The notes under the pieces are model-generated. The model was given only the letters and a program-made list of their open reading frames with translations. It did no database searches and had not been told where the DNA came from. A DNA stretch of 64,000 nucleotides from Meandrina meandrites (Eukaryota; Cnidaria; Anthozoa; Scleractinia; Meandrinidae): contig OY855903.1 in NCBI GenBank assembly GCA_963693305.1, positions 32,703,598-32,767,597 of the forward strand, given 5' to 3'. Positions 48,005 to 60,000 of this stretch are shown in pieces; within the stretch, counting starts at the first letter, position 1; each line of letters begins with the position of its first letter. The position numbers and the translations under genes were made by a program.

Positions 48005-51000
48005 AGTTTGGGAGAACTCGAAAAAGCTGTGGGAACACTCACCTGCTGCTCGTGTTCATTTTCATTTTATTTATTTATTCCATTTCAAAGTAACAAAGAT
48101 AAATAGGTAAAGGTAAACAAGTAGAAGAGGAGAAATGGAAAAGGGCAAAAAATATAGCTAGCTAATTGGATGCCCTTGTTTATTTGACAATAATAATTAA
48201 TAATTAGGATAAAAAAAGGCTTGTGTTCCCACAGCATTTCTCGTTCTCCCAGACTTCCACTCGTGTTTCTATAACTCGATAGAAATTCCATGGTACATGT
48301 TTTCTATTTCTTAAATATCAATTTTCATGTTTTAACTTTCAATGGCTATTGTAAGTACAAAGAAGGTGCCATGGCCTAAAGTCTAGCACCTTGGACTCAG
48401 GATAGAGGGGTCCAGGTTGTAAATGTAATGTAAATGTAAATGTTTGTTTATAGTGGTCATGCACTTAGCTTCGAGATAGCTAGTTTGCAGGCATGCCACT
48501 GAAACATAGGAAACAAATAACTTTTAAATGAACATAACATGGTTAAAAATCCCAACTGGCTGGAGGCAGACCAGTTGGCTATATACAAAGAGTGACCGAG
48601 GATTTGAACTCGGAACGACCGTGAAACAAATCCAGCCAGTGGCAGGGTGGAGGGCTTGAACCAGGGACCTCCGGATTACAAGACCAGCGCCCTAAACCAC
48701 TCGGCCACGCTGCCTCCATAGCTGGCTGGTTGCAATAATCACTGCATTGTGTTCTTGGGCAAGACACTTTAGTATCTCTGTGTTTCTCTCCACCAAGGTG
48801 TATAAATGCACCAGAGAATTTCACACTGGAAGTAACCCAGCGATGGACTAGGATCCCATCCAGGGGGGTGTAAAACTACGCCTAGTCACCTCATGCCACA
48901 GAAACTGACATCAAATCCATTTCAATGGCCACTAAATAGGCTCAAATGCACACTTTACCTGTTATACATACAGACTAGTGTTTTAAAAAATTCAACACTA
49001 TTTTTAGTATTATTAAGCTATTAATTAATTAAAGCAAGATTTTTTAATGTAAGAAAGGTAAACAGACTCATACCAGGGAACAATAAAATAAATAAAAAAT
49101 AAACAAATAAATAGATAAACAAAGCGACCAGGACTGTGAGTAGATTTGTTTCATGTTATCTATAAACAGTTGAAATTCAAGCTCTTTATAAGGAGAGGAC
49201 AATTGAGAACAAGTAAGCCCTACCTCCAAAAACGATGAAAATAATACTTAAATAGTGGAAGTTTTCCATTTTTCTTCTCCATGTGACGCAGTGACAAATA
49301 TGCAACTAAGAGGCCACTGTTGATAAATACGTAACAAAGAAAGATTTAAAAAACAAAAACAAGATTTATAAATGTTCAACAAATGAGTTGGAGAAGGATG
49401 TCAATGAGCATTTTAAGGAGAGCTTAATTCTTACATAATTGAATAGCTTGGTGCAAGACTATGCTAAGTGACTTTTTTGGGTGAAAATTTTTTTCCTTCA
49501 AAAATGCTTGAACGAAAAATGTCGAAGGCAGCGTTGAAACAGCAGATCTGAATAGCAATTTACCGCGGCTCGAATCAACAAAAATGTTTTTCTTCTTAAC
49601 AAAAAAAAAATGGCTTTGAAAAAAATTGTTTTGAGGTTTGAACCTGCACCCTCAGCCAGCGAATCCGAACATCACCGGCTACGCGCGCTTTATCCGATTG
49701 CACCATGCAGCCAACCATAACACAATAGGGAACAATTTAAATACTAATCTCAACTTGCGCCGCTTCATTGCATTCATTGCGCACACTTCGATAATTTGTT
49801 CTCATTTTTCTCAGAAACAAAGTGCTAACCAGCCAAAAAAATTAAAAGGGAATGTTTTACTACTAAATTAAAAGGCACATGCAAAAATTCAAGCATTTTT
49901 GAAGGAAAAAAATTTTCACCCAAAAAAGTCACTTAGCATAGTCTTGCACCAAGCTATTCAATTATGTCAAAACCATCTCTTAGGCAGGGCTCAAAATTAA
50001 CTTTTTAGTGCAGAATGCACTATTAGAATGGTTAGGGGGCTGCCGTCCGTGATAAGGCCTTATGGAGCTATGTCGTAAACTTTAATAGTCAATTAATTAA
50101 TTAATATCAATTAATTAATTATTCTTTTGGTGGTGGGGGAGAAGGTGAGGCACTTCTGTGCACTACGTAAAACGTAGTATCTGTATTACCTCTTGTATAT
50201 CGCAAAGGTTTATATTTGTTTCAGTGCGCCGTGTTCCGTCCTTGTGGTACTATTCTTTGCAGAACAAAGAAGTTTGCCTTGAATGCATGCGCAGAAGATT
50301 AGTTTTGTGGGAGATACCACTGTAATTTTCCGCTGTTTTCAAACTGATTGATTCTCTTCTGTGACTTGCTTATTTCTTGCTTTCTTTGGCCTTCAGAACA
50401 AGACCAAAACGTTTAAAATTAACCGGAAATGTTCCTTAAAGTAATTCAACTCAGTAGTGCATTCTTGACACCCATAAAATGATAAAATACGTCTTTGTCA
50501 TGGTTTCAAATAGAGTAGACATAAAGATGCCACTTTCATCGGGTCTGCGCCAGGTTTCAATCTTTGCATTGATGAATAGTGTACTAAAAAAGAAAATTTA
50601 AGCACTCCCAAGAATTTATAAAGTTTGTGGCAAAGAAACTTTCCAAATATTGCAGCAGACTCCGTGGCGCTACTGAAAACTGCAAATTCATTTAATTGCT
50701 CTTTGAGGCATCTTGTTGATGACGTCACTGATTCAGGATAAACACTAGGGAAAGAAGCACAGTTTTTTTTTGCATCTATGTCCACTTCTTTAGTCACTTG
50801 ATATGCGTCTTAAATTTAAGTGGACTCAACGTTAAAACCGAGGGAACTACTTTTGGTGGCGGCATTAAAATGCAAACATGCTCTTCCGTGACAATTTGAT
50901 AATTAAATTAGTTCCTCTTGTTCGGAATGTAAATAAGACAACTTTTGGGATGAAGTCGTGATATTGTTTTCTCTCAAGATTATTCTTGAAACCAAAAGTA

Positions 51001-54000
51001 TCATTACAATCCTTTGTAAGCAAAACACAGAAACTGTATCATGCAAAAATGTTTGCAAAAAAGAATTCTCTAGTATCATGTTGCAAGCCTTTGCAAGAAA
51101 AACAAAAGTATCATATTACATTCACAGTGGTTATGGCAGCGTGGGCAAGTTTGTCGGTGTGATGTCGTGAACCCTCGCTCAGAATACAAACGAAGTAGTA
51201 AATATCTTTAAAATGAACTGCCTAAAACTAATGCAATCTAACTATAAATCAGTTAGTACAGCACAAGAAATGTATTCAATTGATTCCTTAGATGTCAACA
51301 CGCGCAGCCGACTTTTATTTTTATTTTATTTTGCATAATTACGAACTTTGATTTTCTTCTGTTTTTTTGTAGAACATAACTATTCTTGAAGACGAAATTT
51401 ACTTTTATTGTTTAGTCATCAGATTGCCCATGCGTTGAAAACGGTTCAGAAGGAAATTTTGCTTCAACTGATTATGCAAAATTGTTCACCTGCGAAAGCT
51501 TTGCTTCAACTGTTAGGCATTGCAAATCCTTCTTTATATGTGTAGCATCTTTCGTAATGTGACATTGAAGTTCTAAGCACGTCGATGTTCAGGAGGAAAA
51601 CTGCTTCAAAATAACCAGTCTCTTCAGATTTTATATTTTTGAAGGATGGTAACAAGTTGTTTTATCGCTAATATTAGGCAACTTTTTCTGTGCTATGCGG
51701 GAAATGCTTTGCAGGCTTGTTAAAAGTCTTAAAACAATCATCTGCCAATTGATCGGCGCCATTGCATTCTGCACTACCCTTTGAGTCTATACGTTTAATT
51801 AAGGACCCAATTGGTGTTTAATCCCAAAATTTTGGTTGCCAGATAATTTTTTGTCGCCATTTTATTTCACTAATGTTCTCTTCTTCACTCTTTTCCTGGT
51901 GTGCAGAATCTTCGACATAGTCCTAAGTTAACATACAATAAGCTTTTATATAAAAGTAGAATTTAAAGGAAAAGCTCACAAAAACAACAAATAATAAATG
52001 AATGTGATAGCAGCTTCAGTCATGTTTTCGCTCTTCCATCCATTAATGTCAAATTTCCACCTAACATTGAGTCCATAGCTGGCATAACTAGACATACGTT
52101 GACACAAGGGACCATTTACAGCATCACTTCTTGTTTAATTATCAAGCAATTTTCAGGGCTTAAGCCCAGCTTTGTTGCAATGGACATGGACACATCAGAA
52201 CTTTGCACTTCAATGACTGTTTAGTGTGTCCATGAATCAATCGATGAATGGCACTGGAAACATGGCAATTAATCAAGAATTGCTGGTTTGTTTTGTTTTA
52301 TCTTAATTCCTATAAATCCTACATTTTATCCAATAGTAAGGTTGTTTTTTTTTAGGTTAAAAGGTTGACAAAAGAAAAAGGTGAATACTGGCAACTAGTT
52401 GTCATTATCTTGTTGCCATTGGCAACCAGCAGTGAATTGTAACCTTGAGCCCTGTTAGGTAAGGTCTGATTGTATGTTGAATAAAAAACAGCTGGCACAG
52501 CACTTACCTCAGGAAAAAGAAACTATCAACTGAAAAGGTTGCATTGCCAACAGTTTGAAATGTAAAGCGATGAATGATGTTTGTGAGCAACAACAAATTA
52601 CCTGCAACAAAGTTAAAAAATTTAGTAAGGCACAAGATGCACACACAAGTGAACGATGAAACCAAACAAACTGAATGAACATGGGGAAAAGGTGATGGTG
52701 GTGATGGCAGTGAGATTTGAATGGGGGGGGGGGGGGGGGGGGGGGAAGGGGTGCACAGTTTGCTGAAAGGTGACTGCCAAACCTGAAGGAGCATAAAGAG
52801 GGGTCCACTGCCTAACTCCCCAAAGAAAAATGTCCAATGGCCTGAGAAAATGTTATGCTATTGAAGCATTTTGTAGGCCTACTGCTTAGAATAAGCCCTA
52901 TAAATACCTCAATGAATTGCCCATTCAGATAATTTATTTTGAAAGGTCCTTTTCAATACCTAAATGACAGTTGCCCCCCCCCCCCCCCCTTCCCCCTTGT
53001 AACTATAGTGGGGGGTCTCCCCCCTCTGGTTTATGAATATTTAGACTACTATGGGCAAAGTAGCTGGAAATAACAAACCATGCCAGTCAGCAAAATTGAA
53101 TACTTACTGGTAGCTGTGCTGGTTCGATACAAGTAAACATGTCCCAGAATGACCCACCACATGCTGAGTACTCGCATACCATTGATGGAAGTGATGGCAC
53201 TGGCAGGAACATTTGTATCCATGATACGATTTGTGTTTTGAATTAAGGAAAAACACAAAAAGAATCGTACCACCACATCTGTGTCAAAACATGAAAATAA
53301 ACAACAACATTAGTAGTATAACCATACAATATAGACCTTCATAATTAAGTTAACAGTTGTGAGTGACTAAAACAAATCTAAGACATAACAGGATTTGAAC
53401 CTACCACCTCTGAGATACTGGTTGGGCACTCTAACCACTGAGCTATGGAGATACTCTTGGTGAGCTGGGCCCCAACAGCTCACCAAGGTCAACAAGAGTC
53501 TCTCCAGACCATAGTCAGTGGTTAGAGCACCCAACCGGTATCTCAGAGGTCATAGATTCCAATCCTTTCGGGAACTCAGAGTTTTTCTTTGTCCCAAGCT
53601 CATGACAAATGGACATTTAATATTAATATTTATCCACCAAACTTAAAATTTACCATATCGCATTATTTATTACAAAAATGTTGACCTTTTTTTTACTGTT
53701 TCAATTATCGCAGTTTTTCCAAACACTTTGCCATTACTCCTTATCACACGTACACTCTTTGCTATTCTCTACAAATGAAACACCTCTGTTTTATCTGATT
53801 CTCACTCTTTGAATAATCCCCTTGACAGCTCTGCAATTTAGGGACAGACCATTATTTTCCTGGAAGGAAGGGGGTAAGACAAACTTTCCTCTGCAAACTT
53901 TTTTTTAATTTATGCACCTCTGCAAACATTTTTCTCGAAATGCAAACTAATTTTTTTAAACATTTTGTGTTTGGAAGCAATTTATTCTGTCTTTGTAGGC

Positions 54001-57000
54001 CCTGCAAACAATTTTTTCAATATTTTTCATACCCCCCCCCCCCCCCCCCCGCCTCCAGAAAAATAATGGTCAGTCCTCCACTAGCCTGGGATAAATTTCA
54101 TTAAATTCAGAACCTTTTGAGCAGTTGCTACATAAAGCCAAATCAAGTTAATGAAAAATAGTCAAACTAAATAGATAGAGGATATTACACGGTGGCGAGA
54201 AGATATGAATTGTATGTTCAAGTCGGCAGGTACAAAACGCAGGTCACAGGTCGCAGGTCACAGGTCACAGGTCACAGGTCGCAGGTCACAGGTCACAGGC
54301 CACAGGTCACAGGTCACGGGTCACAGGTCGCAGGTCAGTAGAAAGAAAAACTCACAATTACATAATTACTCCTGCATTGCGGCGGAAGTACCGGCATTAA
54401 CTTTCGACGCATATACTTTAGTATTATATTCTTAAATTTCAAGTTACATCTGTCAGGCATGTTAAAGTGCACCAAACATGTTTTCAGCTTTAAATCTTCG
54501 TCTTTAAAGGAGCTACGTCACGATATTTTAATGGCCTAAATAAGGGTAAAAATGTTAGGAAACCTAAAAATAATGGTTTGCAAAGGAAGAAAACACCAAA
54601 GGGGTGATTGTAAAGAACAAGGATGGGAAGAATTGAAAGGGCTTTGCAATGACGATTTTGAAATTTAAAGTTTAGCCAATCTTTTGAAAATACACGAATG
54701 ATGACGTAGCTCTTTAAAAACCAGGGGTCCTCGAAAGATCCGGCTTTTACGTGGTCGCGGGGTTTGTTTTCATTTTTGTTTTGAATTCGTTGCTGACGTC
54801 ACACTTCGGTAATAGCGTACATGAAGTTTTTTAGTCCACCATTACGGGTCGTTTCGTTCAAGAATGCTCGATGAGCTGAAACGTCGGTTTTGAATAGCAT
54901 GGATGTCTTTCTACTCGTTATTATTGTTTTGCAAGGACATCTAGTACGTTGCACGAGGGAATTCCTCGTTCCAAGCTCCTCTCAGAGCCTCTAGTTTTTT
55001 CCAGGCCCCAAAGAATGGACTGCGTTCTGTTGCTATCCACGCAAAAACCAGTTGATATTTAAAGACGAAGATTTAAAAGCTGAAAACATGTTTGGTGCAC
55101 TTCAACATACCTGACAGAGGTAAATCGAAATTTAAGAATATAATACTAAAGTATATGCGTCGAAAGTTAATGCCAGTACTTCCGCCGCAATGCAGGAGTA
55201 ATTATGTAATTATGAGTTTTTCTTTTTACTGACCTGTGACCTGTGACCTGTGACCTGCGACCTGCGACCTGTGACCTGCAACCTGTGACCTGTGTTTTGT
55301 ACCTGCCGTGTTCAAGTGGCAGAAACGATATCTCACGAGTGAGCGCAGCGAACGAGTGAGATGTCGTTTTTGCCACGAGAACATAAAATTCATATCTTTC
55401 AGCCAAAGTGTAATGTTCTTTTTATTATATGGAGACCAGATGTAATTGAAATTGCCGATTTTTATTTCATTGTTTTCGAAAAATCGAGCAAGGTTTACAA
55501 CTCACTGTTCGTCTTCCCAGAAAATACAAAGCACCAGTGTCCAGGATATAGAAACACTTACTGAATTCCAATCAAACAAAATACATGAAATATTTGTCAA
55601 CTAAATATCGTAACACGTAAGAACTGAAAACATCACTGACTTTGACTTGAATACGATGCAGCAATGTCTTGACGGCCGATAGTTTTCAACTGCTTTTGTT
55701 TTCTTCTTTACAACATCTTGCACTTTGTGCAATTCCTTGTGGAGAATTCTCTCTTAAAGCCTTGAAATCGTCAAGGTTTCCATTATCGTGTTCTCATCCT
55801 TGAGTTTTTCGGAAAACTCATTCCTTTTCGTCACTTAATTAAACAAATTAAACCTGCTTGTCGATGCTTGCTCACAACAAACCTGAACGACACAAGAAAC
55901 CAAGTTCATTCAACAAAGTAGAAATGGCGCGAATCGTGACGTCAATGAGCGATATGACACTCACACGCGTGTCATCGGAAAATACGCCACTTGGTTCCCG
56001 GATGGAGTGGCGTATGGAATGTACAAGTGGTTTAGTTCCCAGTAAAACACTCTCGTCCATATAATAATGTACAATATCTAATCGACATTACACTCACTTG
56101 GTCTAGGGGTGTCCTGGACAAAGGTCAACCGAGTTGAACTTGCAGTAAAATTCACCTCAGGGGAGGAGTGTAGTAAATTTGTCCTGTCCTTGTCAGGATC
56201 ATTTTTTCCAAATGAATTTCGAAGATGAGGAGCCTGATCACTATCAGTTGCCATGGAGACACCTCTGATTGGCATGTAGCCATCACGTTTGCTGACAGGT
56301 GATGAGTGTGGCTTCATAAAGTTAACAGCAATGTCAACAATTGTCCCAACGAGGCAGAGGTACAGAATTAAACCACACAAGATCCTGAACAAATATGATA
56401 ACAACATGAATAAAAATAGGTCCGCGATGCGTACATGTGCGGCTTACGAGCTGTACCAGTTATTTTATTATTTTGTTCAAATGCTAAAGAATCGAGTATG
56501 ATTTTTACAAGATCAGAGGAGCTTTTGCACTTTCACAAGCCAACATTTATCGGCTTGGACGTTCAGTATGGGCTGTACCAAATATTGAGCCTCTCTATGG
56601 GTACCCATGATCTTCGTTTTCTTCGCCATGTTTTTTGTAAATCTTCGTGTTTTTTTGACATCATTAATACCATTAAACCAAACCAAACCATTAATGATGA
56701 CATTATCAGTGGAGTATTTTTGTCAGTTTTTGAGCCTTGTAATGACTTCATGTGGTTTTGCGGCAGTGACAGTAGCCTACTGTTGTCAAAATCGCAGCGA
56801 AATGTGGTCAAATGCAAAAATTCAGAAATTACAGATATTTTCTGTAGTGTTTACAAGTTTTGACAGTTTTATATCTGAGTGTACAATTTGATCACGCGAA
56901 CTGTGGCCAATTACAGATCTTCGGTTCAATCTTGAGATCTTCGTTTTTTCTGCAGTGATCTTTCGCGTCTTCGATTTCTTCAGAATTACCCATAGAGAGA

Positions 57001-60000
57001 CTCAATATTGAAAGGACTGATTGTACTCTCCCAAGCCAAAAACTGTCGGCTTGAACTGCCATTGCTGGGTGCATTGAAGTTGCCAGAAGGTGTCTTAAAG
57101 TGAATAATCTGTACTTTTCTTACCTTATAGTGCACCGTTGGGAATTTTATTGAAAGTTTGAATATTGTATACAGTTGGACGCCTATTCTGGTTGTTTGCG
57201 CTGGGTATTGAACAATACCGCTCAAGGGTGGGCTCTCATGACAATATTTCGTGAAAACAAAGGATGCCTTGTCACATTTCAAGGATCTGTTTTGGAATTT
57301 GATGGTATTAAATGATGTTTTATTAAATGTGTTTTATTTGCCAAGACTGAAAGAAGTTGTTGCACCACCCCCAAAATACCTGCGCATATATTTAGGGAAC
57401 TCTTGGGGTCCTAGAAAGAAAGCATCGCAGCTCTTGTTTACAAACTTTCAAGGCCTTGTTTTTTCATTCTTAACACGGAAAATTCCTTTTTTGGGCCTAA
57501 AAATGACGAGGAGAAACACTGGTCAATTTTTAAGTGGCTGTAAAATGGGAAATCATCAGGTACAGAGTACCAAAACCTTGCTGATGAAGGATTCATCTCT
57601 CTTCCACAGCCACGAAGACATGGTGTCATGGCACTTCCAAATGCGTTTTGAATGCAAATAATCGAAAATAACAGACTTGATTAAACAAAGAGTTACTGTG
57701 GTTTCTAAAGACTTCTGAGAACAAAATGGTAATGCTCATTATTGCTTCAAGTTTGGATGGAATTTTCAGAAGGATCGGTAAAGCCATTGAGTGAATAATT
57801 GACTGCAGAAGGCGTTCGCTAAAATCAAAACTTTCGCTTTAGCGTGAACAAGTGAATACAGTGGAACCCCGTTAATACGGCCACCAACGGGCCATGGAAA
57901 TTTGGCCGTATTAACGGGGTGGCCGTATAAATGGGGTAGGGTCAAATTTCATGACTGGCCTACTTCAAGTGACATCTTGACAGATACATATCACAATTGC
58001 ACTTCTAAACAGAGCCACATCAAAATGCTAACAAATCTATTGGACCTTGATAACAATCTTTCTGTAAGAGATGTTCACAAAGAGGAGAATAGCTCAAAGA
58101 GATCCACGGGCATTTTGAATATAATAATATCATTCAATATTGTTTCTCAAGTACTGTATTTGTTTCGTTTGGTCAATTATTAATGGGTATTTGGGTTCGA
58201 GTGGCCGTATTAGCGGGGTAATATTATAAAGGATTGTATAGTTTGGGATTTCAGAATGTGGCCGTTGGCCGTATTAACGGGGTGGCCGCATTAACGGGGT
58301 TTTATTATAAGAAAATGTATGGCCATTTTGCCGGGACAAAAAATAGTGGCCGTAATAACGAGGTGGCCGTAAGGCGGGGTTCCACTGTATTTAATTCTTG
58401 TATGCAGAATTGCACAGCTTTGAAATTTTCGATATTTTGACGCTTTTGAATACATTTCCTGGCTTCTTCTTAACTTAAAATTAATATGAAACAAAGTTTC
58501 TTTCAAGTTTCTCCCATTTTTCCATCTTAGTCCGGAATTTTAGGCTTTTGAAGCCGAACAGATTTGACACGCACGTGTTATCTGACACCCATCTTTTATC
58601 GGGACTTGCTTCAGTTGTTTATTTGGACGCTTTGTTTTGAGTTGTGTTTATAGATTTAGAAAGTTACTACAATGCTTCAGAAAATACAAAGGAGTAAGTT
58701 TACATAGGCGTACGGGCACATTCAGACTTGGGGGGGCGGTGATCTTCTTGCCCGAAAAAATTAAGCAATGCCCAAATGCGTACTAAGCACTAAAATTTCA
58801 AGAAAAAGAAAAACGTTTGAAATTGTCACGTCCACTAAAACTGTTATAATTCCAAAAACAGTTATTTTGAAATCTCACATACTCTATGACCTCTATTGAC
58901 AATTTTACTCAATCTTGTTGAAATTAGAAACTTGTTAAAAGAAAAAGGTTTTTTCTCCAAGGCGTTGTCCGAAAACATTTATAATCTTGTCAACACTAGT
59001 CTGTTGGCAACGACTTGAGTGGAATAAAAGCGCTTAATACACACGATAGCCTGTCTTAAATTGACTGGACCGCAGGCGTTGGTGTGCCAGGAGTAGCTCC
59101 CTGTTGAGTTTATAGTACCTGGCAACCAGGTCAAAGCTGTCACTGGTGGGCGAATCATTTAGAGTGATGTCACCTAATGCACAAAGAACATCTTGGTCAT
59201 TTCGATTGAGCTGAATCTCAATTTCGGCCAGTACCTTATTATCCAGGGAGGTGTAAAAGGTGCTGACACGATGATGATCCTCTGGTTTCGATGGCGGAGG
59301 AGCACCAGCTTGTAAGCGCATTGAGGGTTGTCGTCGTGGCACACGAGCATCGCGGAATGAAAAATCTTATTCAGCAGTCCATGGTTTCATCTTAACACTC
59401 ACACATTCACACAGTTTCTACACTGAGGCGAAACTCCCCTTATTTCGGCAGCTTCATACAGTCGCCAAAGTCTAATATGGCATTCTGCCTCGCCGTGAAA
59501 AGATCCACAGTCTTTCCCTGAAGGTAAGTACTCAGCCTGCTCGTATTCAATAAGATAATCTTCAAAACACACAGACCGAGGAAGAACAGATTCCATACAG
59601 TGATGACAAGTTGTTACTGGCATCAGTCGGATGAAAAAAATTGGAAAGAGGGTCAAGAAAGCATTCAAATTCGACCGTTTGGTCGTGTTATAGAAGCCGG
59701 GCTCTACTTATCCCAAGTGCTTTTGCCTGAATCATCAGCGTTTTGCCCGAAAAATTTCAAAATTTCCCAGAACTGGGGGGGCTGCTGCCCGTACGCCTAT
59801 GTAAGTTTATTAACATTACAAATAAGGAAAGTGTTGAAGGCGTTAATTGCTACTGTTCATTTTGTGCTAGGAATTCTGCAGTATTGTAAGCGATTTTACG
59901 CTGTTTCACGACCTTTCACGGCGCTGTGATTTGTAAATATTTTCAATGTTCTCGGCTTACCGCTTTTCTGCACCAAGAACGTGAGGAAATTAGCTGTTAT

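Larger units (their letters stand above)
54193..55400. mobile_element. Palindromic element with AGGTCA-repeat arms
   Basis: 54200-54505 and 55060-55400 are reverse complements (sharing TTACATAATTACTCCTGCAT and AAACATGTTTTCAGC). Each arm carries a 7-bp (CAGGTCA)n minisatellite, at 54240-54338 and inverted at 55228-55293. The centre holds a TTAA-flanked MITE (54508-54713). The right arm has an extra insert with CACGAGTGAGCGCAGCGAAC near 55330. In intron 5 of gene B. Confidence 0.75.

Noticed and set aside
52504..52837. Three overlapping proline-rich frames
   Set aside because: The proline runs come from translating a long G homopolymer on the other strand; only exon 7 of gene B (52508-52601) is real here.
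54205..54435. Open frame with repeated HRSQVTG peptide
   Set aside because: It is a translation of the CAGGTCA heptamer minisatellite; no start context or homologue.
57251..57661. 136-codon frame in intron 4 of gene B
   Set aside because: Overlapped by frames on the other strand, no domain, no splice evidence.
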